A DNA stretch of 64,000 bases from positions 1,176,035 through 1,240,034 of the forward strand of contig VXAI01000193.1 of assembly GCA_013399305.1 (NCBI GenBank). The letters run 5' to 3'. This DNA is from Rostratula benghalensis (lineage: Eukaryota; Chordata; Aves; Charadriiformes; Rostratulidae). The translations under genes and the position numbers were made by a program. This document shows, piece by piece, positions 46,001 through 58,000 of the stretch. Positions within the stretch are counted from its first letter, which is position 1. Every line of letters starts with the position of its first letter. The notes under the pieces were generated by a model. It saw only the letters and a program-made list of their open reading frames with translations. It ran no database searches and had not been told where the DNA came from.

Positions 46001-49000
46001 GGACCGTTCAGTTGTGTAAGGACTGTAGATGTCAGTCTTCAAGAGTTACCACCTGAAAACTTGGTTTCCACATGAAAAATTGCGCAGTGATCCTTTGGGG
46101 AAAAATTCCCAAGCCCTCCTGCTGACATTTACCACTATGAGCAAGAGGGTTTTGTCTGTCTGACGGCTGTTGCTGGCCACACAAATTGAAGTTTCCTGTA
46201 GCAACGAGGTCCAGTGAGGTGAGATGAGAGCGGCTGGCTGACGGTGAAGGTGTGGTGGGAGCTGCAGTGTGCATTTATGTGCTGTGACACAGAAGGTTTC
46301 ACCATGGCTGGGACCCCATCACGACTCTTCTTGGCCTGAGGTGCTTTTTCCAAGCAACAGCATTTTGCGTTTTAGGGACACGTCTCATGGTAGACTTTTC
46401 AGCAGCAGTATCTTAACAAGAGCTTAAAACCTCCTACTTTGGTTTCTGACAGAAATGAGAAGCATGGAGATTGCAGAACACTTCCTGTGTTGCCACCTGG
46501 CACCTCTGCAGGTGGATGGGGTGCCGTGTTGTTGTTCATTGTTTACAGAATTTTCCTAAATTATTACAAGAGCTCTTTCAGAGTTGTAGCCCCTCAAAAT
46601 TAGTCTCTCAGTCACTGTTACATGCACTCTGTGTGAAACTGAAAGTTACTTAGGTCTAGTTTCCTAACCTGCTAGTTCAGGAGTGCAGGTAAAGACATGT
46701 AGGCCAATGGTTGCCCACCACCCTTATAGCCCCAAGAAAAAGTACTAAAATCAATGATGGACAGTGATTCTCTTCTGATGTCACTGGCATAATAAGGGCT
46801 TGTGACTGGTCTTGATTCGGTTTTGTATTTGACTTGTGGGATAACTGAGCATTGGATTCTTGTGTCCATGAAACAGTTGACTTCAGCATTTTTGGGTCAT
46901 AAAAATAATCTCCAGGTGGTACTGGCAACCACAAAAGCCACTCCTGGTGGGAAGGCAGCTCATCCACCCCCTTGCATGGCTTTTTGGGTCTGCTGGCAGC
47001 TGGAACAGTTTCTGTGGCCTCACTAGTACAGCTGGCAAGTCATGAAAAATTCTGGATCCCTCAGCTAACTTTTTTAGTTTGCTTGTGGGTTTGGTGGGGT
47101 TTTTTTCCCAATATTGTTCACTTTTTCATAGAAATCATTCAGGTTGGAAAAAGACCCTTGAGATCGAGTCCAACCATCAGCCCCACTCTACACCATATCC
47201 CCCAACACATCTAAATGACTCTTAAATACATTCAGGGATGGGGACTCAACCACCTCCCTGGGCAGCCTATTCCAGGGTCTGACCACTCTTTCTGGGAAAA
47301 ATTCTTTCTTAATGTGCAGCCTAAACCTACCCTGTTGTAGCTTGAAGCCATTCCCTCTTGTTCTATCGCTAATCACCTGTGAGATGATCATTTCTTGATC
47401 ACTTTCTTTTTTGGTTCTAGGGGATTACTGCCACGGCTGCATTACCAGAGAGCGGTTCGTCACTGGCCCTACGAGCCCTAGGATGGGGCTCACTCTACGC
47501 GTGGTGCGGAGTTGGATTGCTCAGTTTTGCCATCTGGAAGGCCCTGGGTGTGCACAGTGTGAGTAGTGAGTATGATCCCCTCAATTGCCCTATTTTCCCC
47601 GTGGGTAATTCATCTTGGGGTGGCATCTCTGTACTGCTTCAGCCCGGGAGTGGCACCTTCCCTGAGCACACCCTGACTAACCAGAGCGTGTGCGCACAGG
47701 GAGGGCGTTCTTACATCTGCAACAATCGGGATGCTCTGGGATGAGACAGTTTTGGGGAAGGAACAGTTTTGTCCTGCTTATGTTTATTTGCACAGATGTT
47801 GCAGATTCTTCACAAAAGAGCCAGTGTTGTAAATCAGAGACTAAAATAGTAGCTGCAAACTTTCTATAGCCTTTGCTTATTGAATTGAAGGTTACCCCCT
47901 GAATTCTATCTTTAGAGTAATCTGTTTATTTGTCCCAAGTTTCATTTTTTTCATCAGGACACTGGGGACATAAGAAAAACTGAAACGAGCTTACTTTCCA
48001 GTGCATTTCTGGAAGGGGCAAGGGGACAGAAGATGGAGTTTCACAGGCAGTGGAATGGTTGGTCTATGACACGTCACATTTGGCAAAGAAACTCAGGAAG
48101 CATCTGTATGTCCCAAGGGGCTAAGGCTATCTTTAGTAAATTGCTTATGTTCCAGTGATTCTCAGCATTGAGTGTGAACACTGAAGTTGGTGTAAGCAGT
48201 TTTGTTTGCCCCCAGTAATCAGCCATGACTTAGGAGTCCCCTGCAGCTATAATTTTGGCAGAATTGTCTGCATCCCCTTTAAGACTAGGAATGAACAGAC
48301 TTCCTTTACCTTGTATGGCAAATTATATACTGAGCAGAGTGTCTCCCAAAAGTAAAAGGAAGAAGATTCTACTCCATCCCAGTGCTGTTCTCATACCTTT
48401 TTTCAAGTTCTCACTTCTTGTTTGCTCTGCTGCAGCTCACGATTTGGGTCCCAACATACAGCACTACCCAATCCTTTGCTCCATAGTTTCCCATGTTGAT
48501 TCTCAATAGGAGCCACTAAGGAAGGCAGAATGACAAAAAAAGCAAAGCAGGACATAAGAGAAGTCTGCAACACGTTTTGTTTAAGCTCAGAGTCCTCCTT
48601 CTAAGGCTGTGGTGGAATGGCAGAGAAGGGGGAGGAAGAGTGGGAGCACCATCTTAGGCTGAGCTGCAACAGTCCACTCAGTTTACTGTCACTTACATCG
48701 TCAGCCACAAGGATTCCTTTCACACTATGCTGCCCATTCTTGCTTTCATTCCATCAGAGTGCTTCTGGTCCTGCCAAAGGCCAGCAGAATCTGACCCTAG
48801 TCTGCAATTTACACCGTTTCTCAGTAAGCCTAACTTCCACTTCCTTGAGAACTACTGACCTGGTTTCTCCGTGATGCTGCCAACATGGACCAACCACGTA
48901 AACCTGATATGGCCAAGCCCCGGGACATGTCAGAGTCTGATGGGGGCTTCTGGCTACCAGAGAGCAGCAGCTCTTGGCTCAGAAGTGCACAGCACACTGC

Positions 49001-52000
49001 AAGGTGTTTGAGAGACTCGTTCATAGTCAGAAAGCTGCACCTCCTTATATTTTGTGTTGCCTTCCTGTCGAAAGGAGATGGGGGAAACTGTATCTGAAGA
49101 GGCTCTTGGAAACGCCTGTTGGTGTTGGTTTCTGTTGTACTACTGCACAGTCACAACTGCAGACACCGAAGGAAGCAGGTTTCTGCTGAGAGACTCTGTT
49201 TCCCTGTGATTTTGAACCGCTCTGTCCCTGCTCTCCTCTGACAGGTTTATAGCACTCCCTAGAGACCTTCAGATTCCTACTGCAGGAAGGCAACACGTAC
49301 AATAGTGCCACTCATTATTGCAGAATCAAAACTTAGCATTTGGAAACCCTGTCACGCATTTCTTTTTCCTGTTATACTATATATGTGTTAAAATCAAATA
49401 CATATACATTTATAATTGCTGGAGGTACAAAAACAGAAGTGTATTAAAAATGAAATATTCTAACCAAAGAGAAGAGGTTTGTTTGCATTAAAATTGTATT
49501 TCCAGAATAATTAATCTTTAATTTTTGATTGTTGTTGACTTTTGTTGCATACTGCTTTAACATAACACTCAGGAGCAAACACTGACTATTGAAAACCAGT
49601 ATTTTTATGCTTGCATGTAACTTTCCTGATTCTCCTGAACAGCAGAGTTTAAATAAGAACTGTAGGCTGGCTGGTACGTTATTTGTTCTAGACTCTTGAA
49701 AGGGCCTACGTATTTTATTTATTTTCCTCTTGCAGGGGAACACCATCATACTTTTGAAAATCCTTAATTGCTATCGTGTAAACACAGATAACAATTGGTC
49801 AGTTAAAATACTGATTTTTTAAAACCACATATTACAACATATGTTGTGTCTAATAATTATCAGAAAGCCACAAAAATTTATTTGTGGGAAACTATTTACT
49901 GAAGTTATCATGGAGTAGAATAAAGTTTCTTTCCACGTAAACTATTCAGACCACATAAGACATCATAGATTTTACACTAAACTCACTTCAAACAAACATT
50001 TTGATTTCAGTTAAACACTTTAAAAAGAGGCTCTCACAGATTTTACCTGAATAAAAACATCTTGAGTCTTCAGTGGGGCTAAGTGCTGCAAGTTCACTTG
50101 TTCTGTAGCACATCTGGGTTCCCAATACCTGTAGAAGTTCAGGTCACAATTTCAAACTTAGTATCAGGTACGAAGGTTTGAACACAATGAACTCAAGGCA
50201 GACTTTCACCTCTGAAAGTGCTGGGCTACAGGTGAGCTGAGGGGAGAGCTGACTCATTTTGATGCCAGGAATCTGTGTGAATTTAGTACCTAAAGCTTTG
50301 GCAGCTGAACAAAAAGAAGAGGTTCTGCCCAGCCTCTTCACCTTCCTGCCTTTAACAGTAACCAGCTAATTAGTGATCTGGCCCTGCTGGGCAGCAGCTT
50401 CATTTGTTTAAGAACTGCTGGTAATAATGATAACATTACTGACAGCTCTCTCAATATTACATTGTTAAGCATAATAAAACCCTGACTGTAAGCACTGCAG
50501 ATTTTTCATTTAGCAGACAAGAAAGCTGCTTCTGTCACACGCAGGATTACATTAATTCTGATTCTTTCTCAAATTCCTTCCCAGCTCTGTCCCTATCCTG
50601 GTGGGATCTTGCCACATAAAGAGATTAGAGGGAGTTCTGAGTGAGGTAGAACTGAGTGTTATTTAATGCCTCATGTCATCTCACAGAATCACAGGATGAT
50701 ATGGGGTTGGAAGGAACTTCTGGAGATCATCTAATCTAACCTCCCTGGCAAAGCAGATCCACCCAGAGCAGATTGCACAGGCACGTGTCCAGGCAGGTTT
50801 GAATGTCTCCAGAGATGGAGATGCCACCACCTCCCTGGGCAGCCTCTGCCAGGGCTCTGCCACCCTCAAAGTGAAGAAGTTCCTCCTTATATTTTGATGG
50901 AACTTCTTATGTTCAAGTCTGTGCCCATTTCCTCTTGTCTTCTCACTGGGCACCACTGAAAAAAGACTGGGCCCTTCCTCTTGACATCCATCCTTTCAGT
51001 ATTTATAGGCATTGGTCAGATCCCGCTTCATTCTTACAATCACAGAATGGTTCGAGTTGGAAGGGACCTTAAAGATCATCGAGTTCCAACCCCCTGCCAT
51101 GGGCAGGGACACCTCCCACCAGACCAGGTTGCTCAGAGCCCCATCCAGCCTGGCCTTGAACACCTCCAGGGATGGGGCATCCACAGCTTCTCTGGGCAAC
51201 CTCTTCCAGTGTCTCACCACCCTCACAGTAACACTAGGAATGCTACTGAGCTGTTCCAATCCTGCCTGGCCAGCCTGTGGAGACAGCTGAAACTGGTGCA
51301 CAGCAGAGCTTGGGCTGCCTTTACAGGAGGAAGAGGTGGGCAAAGCTCATTGGTGAATTTGGAGAAGCACAGGGAAAGATTTGTCTTGGTGCTCTTTGTG
51401 CTCTGAACTCTGCTGGTGTTACCCATGCTTTGAAACGATGGTCTGTTCCATTGGGGGGAAAAATCCTAACCCCTGTGTGAGTCTGTCCTCCCAGGTGCCC
51501 CACAGCATCTCCCGTGCACCAGGAAGGGTAGAGCTAACCCCGCCGTGCCTGTGGGAAAAAGCCAGTGTTGGTTTTCACACTGATAATTTTAATTGTTTTA
51601 TAATGACCTGGTGTTGCAGTAGTGCCAACTGGTGTTGCTGTTAGTTGGGGCCCAGAAGAATGGTTCCACTTGGCATCGTTGCCAAAATGCCGGGATTATT
51701 AATGCTCAGGGATGCGTTTCCTGTGAGCACAAATTATCGACAGGACAGTGAGTGATTGATAAAAATATGCATTACTCTAAGCTTTGTGACTGTTTAAATT
51801 AGCTTGTCATCACTTCCCAAGTCAGAGATGAAATGACAAGAGCGAACTGGCACGAATTTTCCTTGATGAGTCATAATTGCTGTAATTAATCTGCGTCCGC
51901 CATCCTGACGCAGCGTCACAGTTGCTCAGCAGTTTGTCATGGAAGGCAACTGAAGCCACAGTTCAGGATGCTTTGTCCCTACCCCTTCCGAGGCAGCCTG

Positions 52001-55000
52001 TGTTTGCTGTAGAAGCCAGTTGTTGCTAAGATCTGTTCCAGACACTGAGGTGATGCACCAGCTTCGGGTGATACTACATTTTTATGTAATCTTTGTGGTT
52101 TACTGGTTCACTTAAATGACTTTATTGTTAAAGGTGGTTCCCCGTAGCTTTTTATGCCACTGTGAAAACCCGGGGGTGATAGCAAGTAACTGATCTTTAT
52201 ATCTTGGTAAGGGCTATAACAGATTTTACGCTGTCTCAGGTTGGGTTGCTCATATCCCCACGACTGCAGTTACCACTGCTGCAATCTGAGGACAGGCTGG
52301 ATAAGTCCTAAACCCTCCTAAATTCCAGTCAACTCTGATTCCTAAACAGAGAAGTGATGGATCAGTGAGGACTTGATTTGGTAATGGTTTAAGTTACATG
52401 TTTCAATAATATAAAAGAGAAATCTTCATCTTCAGAATGTAGGAGATGGTAGTTATCTAGTTTTATATTGTAGCTCTTGCAGAAAATAACCAGCTGTCAG
52501 TAACAGTCAGACTTTTTAAACTTGCTCTTTGGAAAATATTTCATGTTAGTCCACCTTTGGTTATCCCTGGGCATAGAAGCTCTGTCTGTGTCAGCAAGTG
52601 TCATTGACCAGCAGCATTGGGGCAGTGAAGCAACTGGGGGCTGAGGACGTGATGTTTCCAACCGTTCCAAGGGATTTTTAAAATGTGGACTGGCTCTGGC
52701 CTTGACCCAAGGCTTGAATGCCTGTTTGCAGTTGGAAGTATGTTATGTGCAGTCCTAGAATGCTTCTTCAGTTTTGGGTCACCTTTAAGAAACCCAGTTC
52801 ATGCATTTTGAGACTGCTCAAGCAGTACACAAACTCTTGCCCAGTAAGCATGGACAACTGGGAGATGGAGCACACCTGAACCCCAAAAGCCTGTAGCTGC
52901 CCACTCCTGGTGCAGTGGGCTGACAGCTCTCTGATGCAAAACACTGAGGTATTGAAATAAAGTTTGTAGAAAAGAATGAATTTGGCCAATTCATCATTTA
53001 ATTGTGTTTTTTTAAAAAGTTGAATAGTAGTTGAAATGTTGTATTTCAACATTCTCCTTATGAAATGCTCAATGAAGTTTTACATTTTCAGTTGAAGAAT
53101 AAATGGTGTTTCACTCAGTAAAAATTTTAAAAAGTAAAATAAATTATCTTCAACCCCTGTTGCTAGTTAACCTAAACAAGTGTTTTCACAAAAGTTTCCA
53201 AAAATTACACCTCTCTTATTTTATTTACCTATTTTACAGGTGTTATGATCTACCGCATCTTTTTGTTGCTTGAAAAAATGTTTGTCTCAATTTTCTAGAG
53301 TTGAGTTGTAAACCCTTGTTTTAAATAAGCAGGTTTTTGGTTTTAATTATACTTCCAGCTACAGAATACTTGACAGGTATTAAAACATACCTAGGGATGC
53401 CTGATGTTCTGGTTTTTTTGGTTGGTGCTTGTATTTTTTTTTTTAAACCATCAGCGATTACGAGCCTTCTTTTAAAAGCAGAAGAATACCCTCAGCCCTT
53501 GTAGACTGAAGCATGCAACAATTAACAAACAAGATAAATTATGCTTGAAGAGCCCTTTTGCTCTTCATGCCCTCAATAAATTAGGTTTTATTTCCTCAGA
53601 AATAAAAGCATTCTTTCTCCTATGGGAGAAGGGCCCGGATGATTCATATGTAGGTTTGTGAGATCCCGATTGTTGCTTCCACATCTGTTCCATGGGAAGC
53701 TGGGAAAAGAGTGAGGGGAATTGCCTAGTAATTTATGAGTAATACAGTTATAAAATATTACTTTATCATTTTGATGGTGGCTCCTAATGAAATATCCCAT
53801 TTTTCATTGATCTTAACCTTTAAAATATTAACAGTCTGAAACAATTGCACAGCTGTGGAGAGACATCTAAAACAATTAAAAGCAATACAGAGGATATTTG
53901 CTTGCTGTGGGTTTGTTGGTAAGGGCATTTCCTAGGCAGGCTGCTTTTCTCTAGGGGAAATCTAACCTCTAAGCCACCACTTTAAGCACAGAACTAATAA
54001 CATCCCCTCACTATATGAAACTACCTATGTGAGGCTATAGCCATAGGTGCAGTATAAATACAAGGGAATATTTGCTTAAGGATGAATTATTTTAAAAAAT
54101 AAAAGGAGAACATGGAGACAGTCTTCAAAAATTACTGGTTTTGTCATCTGTAAATCACAGAATCTTCATGGTTGGAAAGGACCTCTGAGATCACCAAGTC
54201 CAACCACGCACACACAAAACCCCCCTACAATCTCAGCCACTGGAGCATGCCCTCAAGTGCCACAGCTACACATACTGATAGCACTAAGATCTATAGATCT
54301 CAAGCAAATATAGGCAAGTTGCAGTGGCTGAAAATTTTATCCTATTTCATAAATGAACAAATGTTGATATAAAAGCAGTATATCTCCTAGAATCACCCTA
54401 GAGTGATTCCTAGATTTTTTTGTATATTAGGTTTTATTTTAGTTTCATTTAATCCTCACTTAACTATTATTAATGGAGTTTCTATTCCTTACCATGCTTT
54501 TATTTGATTGCATAATAAAAACATATCTTCTCCTTGCTATTTTCATATCTTATATTTTAATATAAATCAATTCTATCCATTTCTTTTTTAATGCCCTTTT
54601 ATTTTCTCAATACTTATTTAAATTCAGGCTCTTAAAAAGAAGATGGAGTACTAGGACAAGTTAGCACTTCCTCCTGTTTATAGAGGGTTTTTCTGTACAG
54701 CTTATTATTGCCTAATTAGTTTGGTGTGGAGAAGATTTGCCTCCACACATATGTACTGCTAGTATTTTATCCAAAAAATAAAGAGAAAAAACATACCCTG
54801 TGAACTTCACTGTAAACTTGATAAGGCAGAATGCTTATTCAAGGAATAAGCTCATAATTGTTCTACTGGAAAGTCCTACTTTATGAACAGGGAGAGCTGT
54901 CAGTATTTCAAGAGTATGGGAAGACTGTAACTGTAGCTGTCTGGAGGAATTACTTGGCCATGTCCTGGGAAAGACTTGTAGCTGTTGGCTGCCACCAGCC

Positions 55001-58000
55001 TGCAAAGAAGCGAGAAAGAAATGACCTCTGTGGAGCAGTTCCACGTGGGTTGATCCCCTTCTCGGCTGCACGTAACTCTGAGCTGTTCATGTGCAACTAA
55101 AATCTGAATAAAAACTGAGCCATGGGTGCAAATTATTCGTGCTACGCTTTGCTCCCATGGGATCTTCCTGTGCTTTGCTAAGTGTGGTGGTGTGGTCACA
55201 CTTGTCTTCTGCTTCTCAGGTCCAAAACCCCAGCTACTCTGCTTGCCTGGAGGTGCCCAGCCGTCCCTGCCTGGCTCTGGGTGTCCCACTGCCTCTGACA
55301 GGTTTCCCGCATGGAATTCAGCCCCCGTTATGCAGAGTTTTGGGTTTCTGTTGGCTCTTTTCCCAGCCATGAATGTCACTTGTGGATGATGGATATCATC
55401 AATTCAAAATAATCACTCAGGTTGCCCTTTTCAGAAATGCCCTGCTTGCAGCCAATGCAGAACCATAGGAGGTTCCACTTAAATATGAGAAAAATCTTCT
55501 TCACGGTGAGGGTGATGGAGCACTGGAAGGGGGTGCCCAGAGAGGTTGTGGAGTCTCCTTCTCTGGAGACATTCAAAACCCGTCTGGATGCGTTCCTGTG
55601 TGACCTGATCTAGGTGTTCCTGCTCTGGCAGGGGAAATGGACTGGATGATCTTTCAAGGTCCCTTCCAATCCCTGAGATTCTGTGAATTTGTATTTTGAC
55701 TTTAATTCATAAATCCAAATCACAGCATATGAGCTTATGGAGCTGGGACACACATCCTGAGATCTTATGTCCATTAACCAACTTGTTTTATTACATTTAG
55801 ATATTTTACTGGTTTAAATTATTTCAATATTAATTTCCGAATTGCTCAGGGTGACTGAGGAGCAGTAAGTAATACACCAAAATAGAATAATCATGTGGAT
55901 GTCCTTTCCAGACACACAGATTTGAAAGTAAGATCCTGCAGAAATAAACGGCGTATTCTTTAGTGATTTCAAAAGTATTTCACCCCCATTTTTCTGCATG
56001 GCCTGAAAGCCTTTTACAACCAGCTGGTATAATCCAAACTTTGTACCATTATTTTTATTTTGAAGCCTGATTCAGCATCACTGAAATCAATGACAATAGC
56101 CTTAAGAGTGAGACACTGCCTTCATCTGCTTTAAGATATCTGCTACAGAAGCTTACTTTATTTCAGAAAGATCAACATGAAAATGTGTAAAATCTTAGAG
56201 AACATTCCTGTATCTCTAACCTAAGGAAATTCCTTTTTTTTTTTTTTTTTTTCAGATTGTGGTTTACAAAGCTACTGTCTTGGTGTGTATAAATTAATAA
56301 ATAGCTGTCTTGCTCTCTTTCCCATTGATTGCAATTAGCTAATCACTTCCTTTTTTTGGGGTTGTTTTTTTTTTTTTTGTTTTTTTTTTTTTTGTTTTGT
56401 ATTCAAAATAAGCTGTCCTTAAGCCAGAACAGTGTTGGGGTTTTAAGGCTTTTCTACTGGAATGGCATCTTCCTCCTTTTATGATAGATGTATGGAAAGA
56501 TACTTTCAAGCTACCAGTTAATAATCCCACTTTTGGGAGCACAGTGACCTTCATACAGAGGCAGGTAAAGCACATTTGTGATGCAGAGCAGCTGCCTTCT
56601 CATTGGTGATACCCGTTCATTTACGAATGGGTAACGTGGCTGCTGCCTCTTACTTGGAATAGCAACACGAGGCAAGTATTTAATCTGTTTTTGTTTTATC
56701 TCTTCATGTGACCCAGCCATTGGAAAAGGGGCAGCCTGACCCTTGTGACTTGACAGCTCTCAGGAGTTCACCAGTAATTTGGAACTGAACATGCTTTGGG
56801 AGCTGTGACAGCTTCTTTGGATGCAGTGATGATCCTCTCCCTGTAAAGTTCAGTGAGGTTATTTCCAGGTTATTTTCCTTTTAAAAAGCACAGGGTATGT
56901 TTTACTCAGTTACACAAGTTTTATGGGCATGGATTTCTGGAAAAATGAGTCTCTGCATTTGTTTAATTTTAGGCATTGTAAAGGTCTCTCTGATTTCACA
57001 GAGTATTCAGCACTGCATAAGGTTAAGCATGAGTGTGTCTCCATGGGACTGGGGGTTAATATGAGCTCTTGTCTTCTCTAGATGGTCCAACAAAATTCTG
57101 CTGCCGCTTTTAGGCTCTCTGCAAACTGGAAACACTGGAATGGTCAAACAGGCTGTGACCAGTGTGCTATGACAGTACGGTATAAAGGCAGTGAAAGATC
57201 AGGATGTGCACTGCCAGGACTGACACTCTGAGGGCCCTTTTCAGAGACCTGCAGTTCTGAATAAGCCAAACATGCACAGTGCCTTTGCCAGTGAAGTGTA
57301 AGATGTAGCAGTATGGACCTGTATTTTCCATGCCTGTTGCAGAGGTCAGGGTGCAGACCAGCACAGAGTGACCCGCAGCCAGTGCCCTGTTTTACACCCA
57401 GAGTCAGAGAACCACCTTCAACCAGCAGGCTGCCTGCTCTGCTCTGCTCTCCCAGTACTGTAAGGGCTCAGTGCTGGGTGTTTTCCACAAATAACTTGCT
57501 ATTTCCGCACGCGGACCTTGGTAACCATTTGCCAACAAGGGTGACAGCAAGTCACTTTAAGATTCGGGGAAAGGCAGTGAGAACAACCCTCTGTGATGCT
57601 CTGAAATCCGGGGCAACCTTCATACCTTGTGAAATGGCAGGTGGCTGAGGAGAAGACGGGGCACGTACATCCTGTGCTCTGCTGCCGGTCGATATCCCGG
57701 GTCAGGGCATCTCACCTCACTTCACTTGGGAGCCAACGTAAGCAGTTCTTACTGGTGCAAGTACTAAAATAAGAAACCAATAATTCCTAGAATCTGGGTT
57801 GGCCTATTATGAATGTCAGACAGTAAAGAGAACATTTCTTCCTAAAACTTTCATTCTGGGATTCAAATAGACTCTTTTAGCCCCTCTTCCATTCATTTTA
57901 ATATGAACGGCCAGGTAAGTGCTCTCGGTAATAGTGCAATCCCGATTTTTGTGTGACATTCTGTCAACGATGTACATTAAAAAGATATTATTAAATGGAA

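Larger units (their letters stand above)
41915..47420 (+). other. TMEM242: TMEM242 intron 2
   Basis: A 5.5-kb phase 0 intron. It contains an A28 run at 44,642-44,669, a G11 run near 45,109-45,119 and a minus-strand CR1 copy at 47,126-47,390 whose end lies about 30 bases before the acceptor. The acceptor tract is TTTCTTTTTTGGTTCTAG. No other exon is seen. Confidence 0.88.
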
